Assembly (NCBI GenBank): GCA_964023205.1
Contig: OZ026834.1
Span: 30,790,756 to 30,854,755, forward strand
Source: Lutraria lutraria
Lineage: Eukaryota; Mollusca; Bivalvia; Venerida; Mactridae
Length of the DNA stretch: 64,000 bases
Direction: 5' to 3'
Shown here: positions 1 through 11,159 of the stretch, one piece after another
How positions within the stretch are numbered: position 1 is the first letter of the stretch
Layout of the letters: each line of letters opens with the position of its first letter
Notes under the pieces: model-generated
The model's database searches: none
What the model was told of the DNA's origin: nothing
What the model saw: only the letters and a program-made list of their open reading frames with translations
Program-made: the position numbers and the translations under genes

Positions 1-565
1 ACCTGAGTAAAGGCAAGGACTTCTTTAATATAATTGCAATGTCTTTCATGTCAATGTTTAACTAGGAGAGCCCAACACTGACCTAGAAACTGTCAAGACA
101 TTCTGAGCAACTATCATCAAGACTTGATAAAAATTGTATTTCACGTATTTCAAGATAAATTGTTTACTAAATGCCGTAAATTTTCAGTGAGTTTTCCAAT
201 AACCAATGGATGGATAGCACATATATACCACTACATGTTGTAATATACATAACATTGCAAAATGTATGAAATTTTCGACTGGTGTGAAGTCACTGATATG
301 TGCGCAGTTCTGATCATTTACGAAGGGTTTACTCTGGCAAATGTTAAACGTAAACAATACATCGCATTTTGTCCTCTGTACAAAATAGTATATGTTGTTT
401 TCTGTTACTAATTTCTCAAAGAAGGAACGGCTTAATAATATCAGATATGGGTCCCTTCTGTATCATTTTGGAAACATTTTAATATAGCAATCTTGTGAGG
501 TCTTTTGTAAATTGAAAATACATTTCTTGTAATATTAATTTTAAGACACATTGAGACTACAAGCA
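1..565. other. DHRS7 intron, no feature seen
   Basis: AT-rich sequence left of the first SINE. No exon of the minus-strand DHRS7 gene, no RNA gene and no clear repeat is visible. By position it is intron between DHRS7 coding exon 2 and exons off the left edge. Confidence 0.5.
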
Positions 566-825
566 GGTTGCGGTCTGGTTCAATGGTTAGTATGCTGAAA
601 TTGTAACCTGGCAATACGGGTTAGATTCCCGGTCGCAGCAGGTCATACTCTTCCAAGAAAATTCGACAAAAATTTAGATTTTTCTTCACATGTGGAAAAG
701 TTCCCGGTAACCTGTGGAAAGGTAAGTTTGTACTGGTTTGAATACCATCCAGAAAAAACAGGTAAACTTGTATAACTGAAAAATTTTTGAAAAATGGCAT
801 TAGACCCAAATAAATAAATAAATTA
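566..825 (+). mobile_element. tRNA-derived SINE, family A, full length
   Basis: The head is tRNA-like: box A resembles TGGTTCAATGGTTAGTATG (about 577-595) and box B resembles GGGTTAGATTCCC (about 618-630). A body of about 150 bp and the tail GGCATTAGACCCAAATAAAT follow. Body and tail match copies at 58045-58272 (plus) and 48630-48726 (minus), which defines a family within this window. The tail stops within a few bases of the DHRS7 exon 2 splice donor. Confidence 0.75.
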
Positions 826-826
826 C

Positions 827-1833
827 TTAAGCATTCTTTCTTTACTCGCTCCAGCTCTTCTTCCCGTCTTGCTGACAGAACAAGTCGGCAGCCAGCCTTG
901 GCAAGCTCATAGGATAAATATTCTCCAATACCGCTAGATGCTCCAGTTATCCAGACAACTTTTCGAGCCAATACACCTACAAATATAGTAATAAACAAAT
1001 GTTTATAAATCCGTTGTTTAACTGCCCATTCAACAGCTATGGTCATTTCAGAGCTGCACAAGAGACAGCGGGTAGAAGATAAAGATGAACCAGTGGTTTG
1101 TATCCCTATTTTTTTTTCGATACCAGTAAGTTTTTTGTGGTTCTTTTTCATGCTTGCAGAAAAGCACCTATACATGCCACATCTATTTCCTGTGACTTTC
1201 TATACACAGTACACGTACTTGGCTTGGTAGCTGGGATGTTGACACCGAAAAGCATCCCCGAAAAATCAGAAGGCGGGCCGAGATTTGAATCCACGACCTT
1301 TCGATTGGTAGTCCAGCGCATTACCACCTGACCACCAATCCACCACTATTATAAAGTATATACATATACAGGAGAGAGTTCAATGTGAAGAATGAAGAAC
1401 TAATTAAGTACATGTATAATAAAACGATTTTGGTATCAAAATTTCAGTGTCCCAGAGACTTTTAACATAATTTGTTTAGATGAATGCATGGGTTGCCAGA
1501 AATTCAAATCATTTTTGGTATGGATCAAATTGTAAATATAATTTTGTGCATTGTTTATACTAGAATTTCATTCTAATACTTTTCACTAGTCTTATTATAT
1601 AATCAGATGTATCAAAGTGAGTCATTGTTATTATTATATCAATCACATAAAATCCATTTTGAACTAGAAAAGTATCAAACATAAACTATTATCAGACCTG
1701 TTGATTTTCCCAATTTCTCTGCCCACTGTAACTGTAAGTCACAGTCACTCAGTAATAATCTGAGCAACTGCACAATCAGGTAACCAAAGAAAAGTGATTC
1801 TATAATACAGCACCAGTCCATACTTGCAGATAT
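827..1833 (-). CDS. DHRS7: DHRS7-type short-chain dehydrogenase/reductase, 5' part (two exons)
   Basis: This is the N-terminus of a membrane-anchored SDR oxidoreductase. Exon 1 is 1698-1833, with ATG at 1821-1819, 12 nt of 5'UTR and a polypyrimidine TACAG acceptor before it, so at least one further 5' non-coding exon is implied. Exon 2 is 827-976. They join in phase 1 to give 91 codons. Residues 4-24 are hydrophobic (FFGYLIVQLLRLLL), a membrane anchor as in DHRS7. DLQLQWAEKLGKSTG parallels the human N-terminus. TGASSGIG at residues 52-59 is the SDR TGxxxGxG dinucleotide-binding loop, and SARR at 76-79 gives basic residues after the second strand, which usually favours NADP(H). The catalytic Ser-Tyr-Lys would lie in exons left of the window. 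The exon 1 donor is the weak-looking GTCTGA. DHRS7 is preferred over other SDRs because of the N-terminal anchor; the paralogue level (DHRS7 versus DHRS7B/C) is less certain. Confidence 0.85.
1118..1345 (-). mobile_element. tRNA-derived SINE, family B
   Basis: Read on the minus strand, a tRNA-like head (1275-1343) has box A TGGTCAGGTGGTAATGCGC and box B GTGGATTCAAATCTC. The body contains CTTCTGATTTTTCGG, CCAAGCCAAGTACGTG and AAAGAACC. The same blocks in the same order occur on the plus strand at 61216-61425, so the two are copies of one SINE of about 220 bp. It lies in DHRS7 intron 1. Confidence 0.75.
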
Positions 1834-2125
1834 CTGTAAAAAAATTGTCACAGAATTTGACCTCAAAGTTTCATGCAGAAAGAGGCACAAAATAAAACGA
1901 AAAATTGAATGAAAATTAACTGTTAACATGGAAAAAAAACTTATATTTGTGCATCTGTTGTTTTCAATCAACTTTGTATTTGTGTATTCATTATTACACA
2001 CAACAGCAATGGAGCAAATGGGACTAAGTAGAAATTAACCTCTAATGTTCATCGACGTAATACACTAGTTCATATATTGAAGCGTGTGGTATATTGTATT
2101 TATAAATTGGCTGGGATATTCACCA

Positions 2126-2199
2126 GTCCGATTAGCTCAGTTGGTAGAGCATCTGAGTTGCAAGCAGGAGGTCGTGGGTTTGAGCCCCGGTACATACAT
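2126..2199 (+). mobile_element. tRNA-like sequence (tRNA pseudogene or SINE head)
   Basis: Box A TTAGCTCAGTTGGTAGAGC and box B GTGGGTTTGAGCCCC are well preserved and correctly spaced, and the loop GTTGCAA would give a UGC anticodon. The acceptor ends (TCCGATT and TACATAC) do not pair and the anticodon stem is imperfect, so a working tRNA-Ala gene is unlikely. It most likely derives from a tRNA or is the head of a SINE whose body I cannot define. Confidence 0.6.
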
Positions 2200-3809
2200 A
2201 CATTACTTTCCTCCTCCTATTAAATACATAGTGAAAACTTCAGTAAACAAGAACATTCTGAAAACTGAAATTCTCTACTGGTCCCATGCATGTCCCGTAT
2301 TTAGAAGTTGTCATAAACCTTCTATGTTGTATTTCATTCATCATTGACTTGATATTTAATAATCACTACAGTATCTACATCATCAGATACTGAGATGGAT
2401 AAAATAACACACAGGTCTACATTAAACCAGACTATAAACAATGAAACTCATGATTAGTGATAAAATGTGCCTCAATAATACATTAAATCAATGATAAACT
2501 GAGTTTTATTAGCAGTTTAGCTTCCTAATCTCTATTACGAAACCGAAAGTAAAAGAGGAAGTTAGCATACGTAACACTGACTGTGGCGAAAATACAAGTT
2601 TACGACATAATCAGACGTCAGTGATTATTACTAACATAAGTTACGCATAATATGAAGTGGTTTAGATATGATAAATGCATAGAAATAAATACTTTGTTCA
2701 AGTGAAGTCTTAGCAGAACAGTCTTCCGCAGGAATTCTATAAATGTCAACAGATAGAAATATACAAGGGACACAACTCGTACTGTCAATAAAATCTGAGG
2801 TTCTGGGAGGGGGTCTTATTCCTTCTTCCTCTTCGACAACAGGATTTTGTACTTTTTTCCGTCTTTTCGAAATTTTAAAAATAGAAATAAATGTTCAATT
2901 CAGAATAGATATAATTGATAGAAAAAAAGTCAGCTTTTTGTGAAAAAAAAATCCCAACTAAAATTTGAAAAAAAAATATATTATCTAAAAAATATTTTAA
3001 AAAACCCTAGTAAAATCTTCAAAAACAAGAGATCTTTTTCCGTAACATACTTAAAATAATGACTGAAAGTACCCATCATGGACAGTGATTGTTTGTGTTC
3101 ATTTAAACACTGCAAAATTCGGTCAGGCATATTTTCTCAATGTTTAACAAAACAGTGCGGAAATTCTCAATAGGGTATATATAAAAAAGCCTGCAGTCTT
3201 CAATGAAATCACACAGTAAAAAGATGCAATAACACAGTAACAATTTGGTTTGATAAAAAATATAGATCACCCTGCAATATGTTCAGAAATTAAAGGTTTT
3301 CTATTTTTCAACAAGGGCAATGTAACTCTTACAAATAAAAAAGTCAGTTTAAAAATGCAGTATTATATTGAAACAGATTATAATATTGGTTGATAGCTAG
3401 TCTCTTGCAAAGCCAAAGCTTATCAGTCTATAAATATCTGCCTTGTAATACATTATGCTCTACGGCACTTTAAATGATTGTTGGTTCTAAAATAAATAGT
3501 GTCTTTGTACACAAATGATGTGTTTGTCGTTAAAATACTTGTACATGTAGTAAACATTTTATTATTCTTACCAACCAACACAATAATCAGAGACATAGAT
3601 GTCTCTGCAATAATACAACAAGTTGTATCTAAATTTTGTTATCTAATTAAGGTACCTGTCAACGAAATAACAATAATTGGACTATAGGATTACTGCTATT
3701 TTTGAGTATCATTGACCAGATTCTTTGAATAGATCTAAATACAGAGTACATTTTTGTATTATGAATATAATATTTTAATGACTCCTGGATGCTTGTGTAT
3801 CAAGGCCTA

Positions 3810-3965
3810 AGAAAATAATTTGTTTTAGAAGAAGGGTACGTATGTCCTTGAAATCGTACGTAAAGGTAAAAAAGTGGGTGTTCCGTTCCTGGGGACTGAT
3901 AAAAAAGTCCACTGTGTATAGGGTTGCAGGGAAACTTATGGACAATTTTCTGGCACAGTAATTAA
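3810..3965. mobile_element. Degenerate MITE of the TTGTTTCTGGTAAC family
   Basis: Blocks such as CTTGAAATCGTACG, GTTCCGTTCCTGGGGACT, AAAAAAGTCC and GGGTTGCAGGGAAAC correspond in order to the interiors of the better copies at 33821-33978 and 51487-51654. The terminal repeats are eroded here, so limits are approximate. Confidence 0.4.
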
Positions 3966-4450
3966 TTTCTTGCATAAGAAAGGTCTGTGTTTTATCAATA
4001 TTCTATTGAAAACCATGTAAGTATTTATGTATATTTTTTACTTAAAGATGTGCCGGCAGTCCATTTTGGCATACCAATTGCATCTTAGCAGGGACCAATA
4101 CAGATCAGAGCATTATGTTGACAGTTAATTTTAATTGTTATGTCAGATTAATCAGATTACGAGTTTATGCACATGTCAATATTAAACCCACCATAGAGGG
4201 GCGGCGGGCACACATGGGACATTAAACCAGAGGGCCAATTCCGACAGGCATGTATTTGATACTCCAAGTAAACTCGATTTAGACAAATATGGTTGTCTCT
4301 AGGTATTAAAAATGTCAAAATTCCCTTGGGTTAGCTCGCATATTGACAGTGCATAGCACTGACGCTATACAAAGAAGGAAACAGACCATATATCTAAGAC
4401 TAGAGTATATCTACAGTGATTTTTCACCTTCTATAACAGAGGCCTATTAA

Positions 4451-4592
4451 AGGCCTCTTCCCAATTGAAAATTTCTTTAAAAACATGCAGTTTTCCCAAA
4501 AATCCAAACTTACACCAGCTATTTCATTTCCCAAATCAGCAATATTAGCGATAATTCTTCCCAAAATCAACGGGCTAAGGCCTCTTCCCAAT
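4451..4592. repeat. 16-bp direct repeat AAGGCCTCTTCCCAAT, two copies
   Basis: The word occurs at 4450-4465 and 4577-4592, about 127 bp apart, with pyrimidine-rich sequence between (several TTCCCAAA blocks). It may be a worn mobile element; no terminal inverted repeats were seen. Confidence 0.45.
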
Positions 4593-4850
4593 GAAGAGAG
4601 AAAAACACTGATCTATGGGGGAATCCTTAAATTTGTATTACGTAGCAGACGACATAAATTCAAATAGCTATATTTTTCACGAAAATGAGACTAATCGTAG
4701 GTTGGAATGATAGTATTGACAATTATTTCGACATACTGAATGAAAATATATTGGGAGTACTACTCCGGAAAGTCCGCAAACACATAATGTTTTCCATTCA
4801 AACAACTTGGTTCAAACGCGCTCGACTACATATATGATTAAATTAATGGT

Positions 4851-5228
4851 CAAAGGGAAGTAACTTATCCTGTTCTTTCAGTAAATGGATCCCGTTGAAT
4901 TCAGAGCCTTTCGGTTCACTACAACACGGAACAGGAACCAGTTTTTGTCATTTAGATGCTTGTTTTTCTTAATCTATACCATCAACCGCTTGCTTTTGAT
5001 AAGCTCCGGATGATATGGACTGATCAGTGTGACAAGACGGATGACAATTCTACTGGTTCCACTGTTTTATCCAAAGACTAAAACCAGCACTTTCGGAAGT
5101 TATCGTTTATGAGGTAATAAGCCGAAAATGATTTACGGAAATTACCGAGTTCCGCCGATTGCGAGTTAATGTACAGTTATCTCCCCTTGACCTTGTTATC
5201 CTAACATTTGAGTTACTTCCCTTTAACT
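4851..5228. mobile_element. Possible foldback element with CAAAGGGAAGTAACT ends
   Basis: CAAAGGGAAGTAACT at 4851-4865 and its inverted form AGTTACTTCCCTTTAACT at 5211-5228 bracket about 360 bp, with a further related word AGTTATCTCCCCTTGACC at 5175-5192. Related words recur at 41750-41764, 62143-62158 and 62173-62187. A MITE is the simplest reading. The interval also contains ETS-like CGGAAGT words, so a regulatory reading is not excluded. Confidence 0.4.
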
Positions 5229-5490
5229 AAAACAGAGAGGGACTTTCCTAGTTCTGTTTGGATAATTCAAAACAGGAAACAGCGTAAAGGAAGTCTATTA
5301 ATTAGTAAATAAAAAATGCAGTATTTTTTCTGATGTTGGTCTACAAAAACACAAACCCTGGGCAAAGTTATTTACGCTAGATTAAAAAAATTGCCGCCTT
5401 CAAACCATTCGTTGTGTTGTCGTCTGCTTATTAAAATGCTGTAACTTTTTCGACGATAATGCACATTTACCCTCAATGTTTCCTCCCATA

Positions 5491-5520
5491 GGGGGTAGGG
5501 GGGGGGGGGGGCGTGCGGGG
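5491..5520 (+). repeat. G-rich tract
   Basis: A GGGGG block, then a run of about 14 G, then GCGTGCGGGG. It could form a quadruplex, but homopolymer length is often unreliable in assemblies. It lies about 340 bp upstream of the candidate FOXN3 promoter. Confidence 0.6.
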
Positions 5521-5845
5521 ATACTCGGGATATAAGATAGATAGACATATTGACAGCAAGACTTTTCCAATATATAATAATTAAACACCACCGTCTCATG
5601 GAGCGTGATATTTAATAGACTTGGCCGACCGGTGATGGGAATTTAGACAGTCTCCTATTTTCATGTCGTAGTAAGGCCTATAGGTCTTTGTCATCCATCA
5701 TGCTTGTGTATAGATTTGATTACATTACTGTAGCATTAAAAAATAATTAAGAAATACCGGAGTGGATCATTATTTAAAACATTAATATTTAGCCTACCCT
5801 ACCCCATGCATAACCTCTTGGTTATTTGGAAACGAGGTTGGCGTT

Positions 5846-5917
5846 GTCACGTGACTTTCATTTACTTCCGTTTTGTGCTGACCCAAATAATGCCGAAAAC
5901 ACGTTGTTTACAATAAG
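5846..5917 (+). promoter_or_regulatory. FOXN3: Candidate FOXN3 promoter and non-coding first exon
   Basis: GTCACGTGAC (5846-5855) is a 10-bp palindromic E-box of the USF/MiT/TFE type. An ETS-like ACTTCCG word (5863-5869) and a strong splice donor, AATAAG|GTAAGT with the exon ending at 5917, follow. FOXN3 coding exon 1 has an acceptor at 24925-24927 and only 31 nt of 5'UTR, so an upstream non-coding exon must exist, and this is the best candidate seen. The presumed exon contains a small upstream ORF, ATG at 5890 to TAA, eight codons. No transcript evidence is available; another exon in the 19-kb interval could serve instead. Confidence 0.4.
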
Positions 5918-7756
5918 GTAAGTTTTTTCAGCATTTTTGCGTTTTTAACATTGTTTATTGATAAGGTTTGATAAAAGCTGCAGATATCAATTGACCGAAT
6001 TATTGACAAGGCTTTAATTATACTAATTTGGTTGTTTTTGTCCTGTCATTCATTTAGCAGATGTGTGAAGCATGGCGTAATCCCATTTCCCGCGAAAATA
6101 ACACGCAATTTGGTCAATTTTACAGTTATAAGTCTAGTATATGATGATGAAGCTTGCATGTCCGCTGTTAAATGGCCGCTGAATATATGCATACTGTTCT
6201 TTAGGCTGTAGTATTGAGTTGTTTCCTGTTGACAGTACAGAACACTAGATAGATCAAGGATTTATAACAATAATGAGCAATAAGTTGTTTCCTGGTTGTT
6301 TGAATGGTTTTATCAGACTCTCAAACTTCATTTTCCATGGATGCTGAGCAAATATTTTGATTATGGAATCGGCATACATAATCTAAATATTTTACAACAT
6401 TTTACTGCTTTAGTAACCCTATATATCTGACTTTTCAGCTGTCATTTATTGATTTATAATTTAATTAATATTTAATATTCAGTTTTGGGGGAAGTCGCTG
6501 GTAAAAGAGGAAAAAATCAAACGTAACATAAAATTTAGTGAATAATTTCTATAATAATCTAAATTCTTTAAAAGCTAACACGTAACTCAAACTGAGTCGC
6601 GTTCGTTTTTCTAGCACACATTTCCATAAAACTTATGTACAATTCAATGAATTATAGTAAGATCTATCAACATGACCTGATGCTGTTGACTTTGAAAGAT
6701 GACAATTCCTTAACTAGAATGGTCAAAAAGATGAAATAAAAAAGACCAATTTAGTTACAGTACCACTACCAGAACTATTGTATATTTGCACCATCCTGCT
6801 GATTGCTAAACAATTATATCACACCGCTACAGGCAGAAAATTGCTCTACCTCGGATCTGTACATGAGAATGAAAACATGCACTCATAACACAGCATTATT
6901 TAGCGAACAATGGTATCAAACAAGATAACAGTTATTTTTTAATGCCAATACAGTTCAAATGCTGGCAAACTGTATTGAGTCATTCATTTGCTAATTAGTA
7001 TGATTTGTGTATGTTTCTTTCTTGGTCAAATATTTCACAGTCCGCAGCTGAGGCAGCAACAACAGTTCAGAATATCACACAAAAAAACTAATATCTGAGT
7101 CTCATGTTAAGAAATCATGCGAAGTATTGATTGGAGAGTGCTTTTGTGAAAATGTCATAATGATTGTTTAAAAACTATTGCAATTTGCTGCACTGAAATT
7201 TTCCTAGAATTAGACTCAAGCAGTATAACTGACTTGTGATGGTAAAATTGTAACAAATTCTATATAAAACACTGTATAATTTAACTCAAAAATACCTTCA
7301 ATGAAAAAGAAAAATGTTACAGTTTTCTACTCTACTCTGTTACTGATATATCCACAATATTATAAGACTACAATTTTTGCTGTATATATTAAAATTCATT
7401 GTAAATATTGTCCTATCACTCCTATGGTATATTGGAGCTCTATAAATAATTTATTGTATTGTTATGCATCTTTAATAACTTGTCTTCCAAAACTGTAAGT
7501 TTGTATCTTTAAAATAGTATACAGCATTAGATAACATTTACTTTCCTGTTTTAAACATGTCAACATTTCTATCAGCCTCAGGTACATATTATTCAGTAAT
7601 TCAGTAATAGTTTTAATGGAGGAATATTTATATAATATCAAAGTATTTACAATAATTATCCTCATTGTCTCTGTCATGTCTTCACATAATAGGTTTTTAG
7701 CACTGGCTGAATGCTGAACTTTTTTCTTCTGATATAACTTACAGTGATCTTGCATG

Positions 7757-8162
7757 TAGGGCAAAAGCTCCCCCGTTTTAATGACACAGAATTACCTCAT
7801 TGAAATTTATTCAGAAGTTGATGTAACCCCTGATAGAACACGTCAAGAAAGCTAGAAGGAACATTGGAAAAAACACACAGGATTAGTTTTATATTGACAC
7901 CGGCAGATGTTAACAATTTACTGTTTTTTGTCTGGAGATTCATTTTTTGTGGTTTGGTAACAAATATTTTTTATGCATTATATAAGAACATGAGTGCTCA
8001 GATATGCTTCCTGGATAGAACGTTATAAGCATTATGATAGCTACGACTGGGAGAGCTTGTGTCCGGGTGCAAAAAAAATGGGAGAGCGATTGTCCGGGGT
8101 AGTAATACAATGAGAGAGCTTTTGTCTGCCCCTATTAAAACAGAGGGGGAGCTTTTGTCCGG
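7757..8162. mobile_element. Inverted-repeat element with GGGGGAGCTTTTGTCC ends
   Basis: The left end GGGCAAAAGCTCCCCCGTTTT (about 7759-7779) is the inverted form of the right end AAAACAGAGGGGGAGCTTTTG (about 8137-8157). The right side carries three further imperfect copies of GGGAGAGCTTTTGTCCGG at about 8050, 8089 and 8112, spaced 20-40 bp. About 400 bp long with no coding capacity, so a non-autonomous DNA transposon or foldback element. No target-site duplication was identified. Confidence 0.6.
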
Positions 8163-9673
8163 ATACCGTGCTGTACTGGTATATTGCTGTACCCTGTTAA
8201 ATGAATATGTTCATAAAAAACAACTGAAAAGCTTTCCACCCATCTACCCAGTCCCTCTTTTTTGATCAAGTAGTAAACCCTAAACATGACCTTTTTCTGG
8301 CCTTAGCAATTGAAAGTACAATTCACTTGTGTGTTACTTAGTTTATAATAAAGCCATGTTGGATGCTGTTTTGTTGTTACAAATAGCTGACTGATCTTAT
8401 TCATACCTTTATTGTATTGTTAAATCATGTATTTCTATTGCTTTATGTTGTCAGTGTTGTTATTAAAAGAAATTGGCTGTTTTGCTGTTATAAAAAAACA
8501 CCATTATTATATAATGTGGTGTATTTATAAGTCTGTTTGTACAATGGTTCAAATTCTCTCAAGAAGTTGTGGAATTTAACACCCTATATGACTGTTTTAA
8601 CTTAATTGTTGTTGTTCTCATTGTTGTGTGGTAAACATCAAAGGATTCCAATCATCATGTGAGATGAAGTTATTTGCATGTTTGTCGATTAAGATTAATA
8701 AGAAATGAATTCATGGAGATTGGAAATTATTGCTTTTGTTTGATATTTTCTGCTGGGATTTGGTTGTGAAATTTATTAGAAAAACATTCTGAGAAAGTAG
8801 ACTTGCCCAAAATTGTCTTACCATATTTATGCATATCAGACCTTTTATTTTCTAATCTGACTTTGAAATCAAAACTTTTGTTGATCTGATATTGATTTAC
8901 CATAGTTTTATCATTCATATGAGCTGAAGAATGATGTATGATCTTTCTTACATTTTAATTTTCCTTTGAGATTAAAAAAAGTGTTTGTCTGGCGGGACTA
9001 GCAGTATTTGAATGACATTAACAAAGTGGATATTTTTTTTATTGAGTGTCTTTGTAAATCAGTATTGTATTTGTTAGTATAATCATCACTAATGAATGAA
9101 GTTGAATTTTTAGCAGCGTAATGCCTTATGAATTATTTGTTGTCAGTTTCTGTATTACATAATGATGTTTTTTTGCCATGTTACAGAATATTAAACTTGT
9201 GTATGTACCCATAAATAACTCAGGCTGTCAGAAGCAATTTGTCTGACAACAGGGAATATAAAGCCCCTTTTGATTACAATTAGGGATTTAACAGCCCTGG
9301 TCTGTACAGCACTGTAACAGTGTAACTACTGTAAAATGGGCAATGTTTGTGATTGTATTGCGGGAGGCTGAGGGACTTCTCATGAGAGATGTTTGTAATT
9401 CTGAGACGGTCTCTATTTAAATATTGTGCAGTATATAGTGCTGTAACGTTTTATCTACTATGTCTGGATTTCTTCCTCTTATGTTGAATTGTATGTCTCA
9501 ATGCCTTGTATGCTACATCATATTTAATGTAAGGTTTCATTACAGCAGTCATTAGTGAATTATTTGGCTTTGACAGACAGTACCATTATATATTTTACAT
9601 ATCTATGAAGTGGTTTGCTGTCATTTTGCCTGTCTCCTAAGGCTTGGGAATTTTCCACATTCTTCTAAGTTTA

Positions 9674-9854
9674 CAGTATAGTCTAACCTGTGTAAGCAGT
9701 CACCTCTGAATAAAAGCCACCCTATGATTACAGGCAATTCTTTTAAAACTGTTATTGATTATTCTGAACAAAATTTCCCCTGAATAAAGCCACCAGTCAA
9801 TAAAGACCATTTTTTGTCTTTCTCAAGGGTGGCTTCTGTTTGCAGGTTTAACTG
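9674..9854. mobile_element. MITE, CAGT..AACCTGTG family, copy 1
   Basis: The left end CAGTATAGTCTAACCTGTG and right end TTTGCAGGTTTAACTG are inverted. Interior blocks (GTCACCTCTGAATAAA, TTTTAAAACTG, TTATTGATTATTC, GTCTTTCTCAAGGGTGG) match the copy at 46289-46448 in order. No coding capacity. Confidence 0.7.
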
Positions 9855-10098
9855 CATATGAAACCATTTTATCCTTTAGAACCAATCTCTTCATTTCATA
9901 GTCCATAGCTAAGAATTATATAAAAAATTTTTTAGTAAGATGTAACTTCCTGATGGTGGTTAGTGGGGGGGAAACAGGGTACAGGTTTTGCTCTAGATTG
10001 TTAGCTAGCATTGTAACTCATTTGATATGCATTTAAATAACTTATGAAATTAGAATTCAAAATTTGATGCTCAGGATAATTATTCACCTTGTTAATAG

Positions 10099-10476
10099 CA
10101 GCTAGCTGTACATCAGTTGTACTATGTTCAAGTGAAACAGTCCACAGCTAGCTGTACATCAGTTGTACTATGTTCAAGTGAAACAGTCCACAGCTAGCTG
10201 TACATCAGTTGTACTATGTTCAAGTGAAACAGTCCACAGCTAGTTGTACATCAGTTGTACTATGTTCAAGTGAAACAGTCCACAGCTAGCTGTACATCAG
10301 TTGTACTATGTTCAAGTGAAACAGTCCACAGCTAGCTGTACATCAGTTGTACTATGTTCAAGTGAAACAGTCCACAGCTAGCTGTACATCAGTTGTACTA
10401 TGTTCAAGTGAAACAGTCCACAGCTAGCTGTACATCAGTTGTACTATGTTCAAGTGAAACAGTCCACAGCTAGTTG
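10099..10476. repeat. 46-bp tandem repeat, eight copies plus a 10-bp partial
   Basis: Unit boundaries fall at 10099, 10145, 10191, 10237, 10283, 10329, 10375 and 10421, with a partial unit at 10467. The unit begins CAGCTAGCTGTACATCAGTT and ends GTGAAACAGTCCA. Copies are nearly identical; the visible variant is TAGTTG for TAGCTG in the fourth. Each unit contains the dyads AGCTAGCT and GTACATCAGTTGTAC. It lies in FOXN3 intron 1. Confidence 0.95.
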
Positions 10477-10856
10477 AATGATAATCCACTCGACCAAGAT
10501 GAAAGTTTCGTTATTATAATGACAGGGAGCTTGGCAAAATCCATGTATTAATTTAGCTTAGGTGCTGATAATTCCAAGGGTCAGCATTTAGTTATTTTTT
10601 GGGTAAAAATTGGCCCCATTTCCCTTCCAAATAAGAGTGTTCTAAAAATGGAGAAATATTCCCCTTTTTACAAAAAATTATGCAAAAATCATCCCTTCAA
10701 AGGGCCCTGTTGCCATTTTCACAAAACGTAGAGACCCCTGATTGCCATAGTAAAGGTCTGTCAGGGATGGGGAAGCAGTGGCAGTGATTTTCTCACCAAT
10801 GATATGGGGGAAGGGTTGAAATGAAATTTGTCATGTTTTAAAAAAAATTTATAAAC

Positions 10857-11159
10857 TCAAGAGCTCGAAATTAAAACTAGCAAACTAGCAAAATGCGAGT
10901 GAAAAATAGATTTTTAGTTCACTTTACTTTATCACTAGCATTTTTTTGCGAGTGGAACTGAAAGTGTCGTAATAACTTCATTTTTTATGCAATACAATTA
11001 AAAGTACTTGAAATGCAACCTATTATATTAAAACATGAATACTTCGAAAAAACAAATGTTGTGAAAAAATTGCTAGTGAATTTCAATTTTTACTAGTTGA
11101 AATTTTTGTGTACAAGCAAAAAATTGCTAGTTGCAGGAAAAGCTAAATTCGAGCCCTGA
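10857..11159. mobile_element. Inverted-repeat element with CAGGGCTCGAA-type ends, copy 1
   Basis: The left end AAGAGCTCGAAATTAAAACT and right end AAGCTAAATTCGAGCCCTGA are inverted. Several internal ACTAGCAA/TTGCTAGT words occur on both strands. About 300 bp, non-coding. A shorter element with the same outer ends is at 16613-16733. Confidence 0.55.

Larger units (their letters stand above)
1834..5845. other. Intergenic region between DHRS7 and FOXN3
   Basis: About 4 kb between divergently oriented genes. It holds the tRNA-like element, a degenerate MITE, a 16-bp direct repeat, an inverted-repeat element and a G-rich tract, listed separately. Short open frames here have no recognisable domain and poor codon context. 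One or more DHRS7 5' non-coding exons may lie here but cannot be placed. Confidence 0.5.

Noticed and set aside
2126..2199. Functional tRNA-Ala gene
   Set aside because: Boxes A and B are good, but the acceptor stem does not pair and the anticodon stem is imperfect.
10099..10476. CRISPR-like array
   Set aside because: Units are directly adjacent with no unique spacers, and the surrounding genome is eukaryotic.
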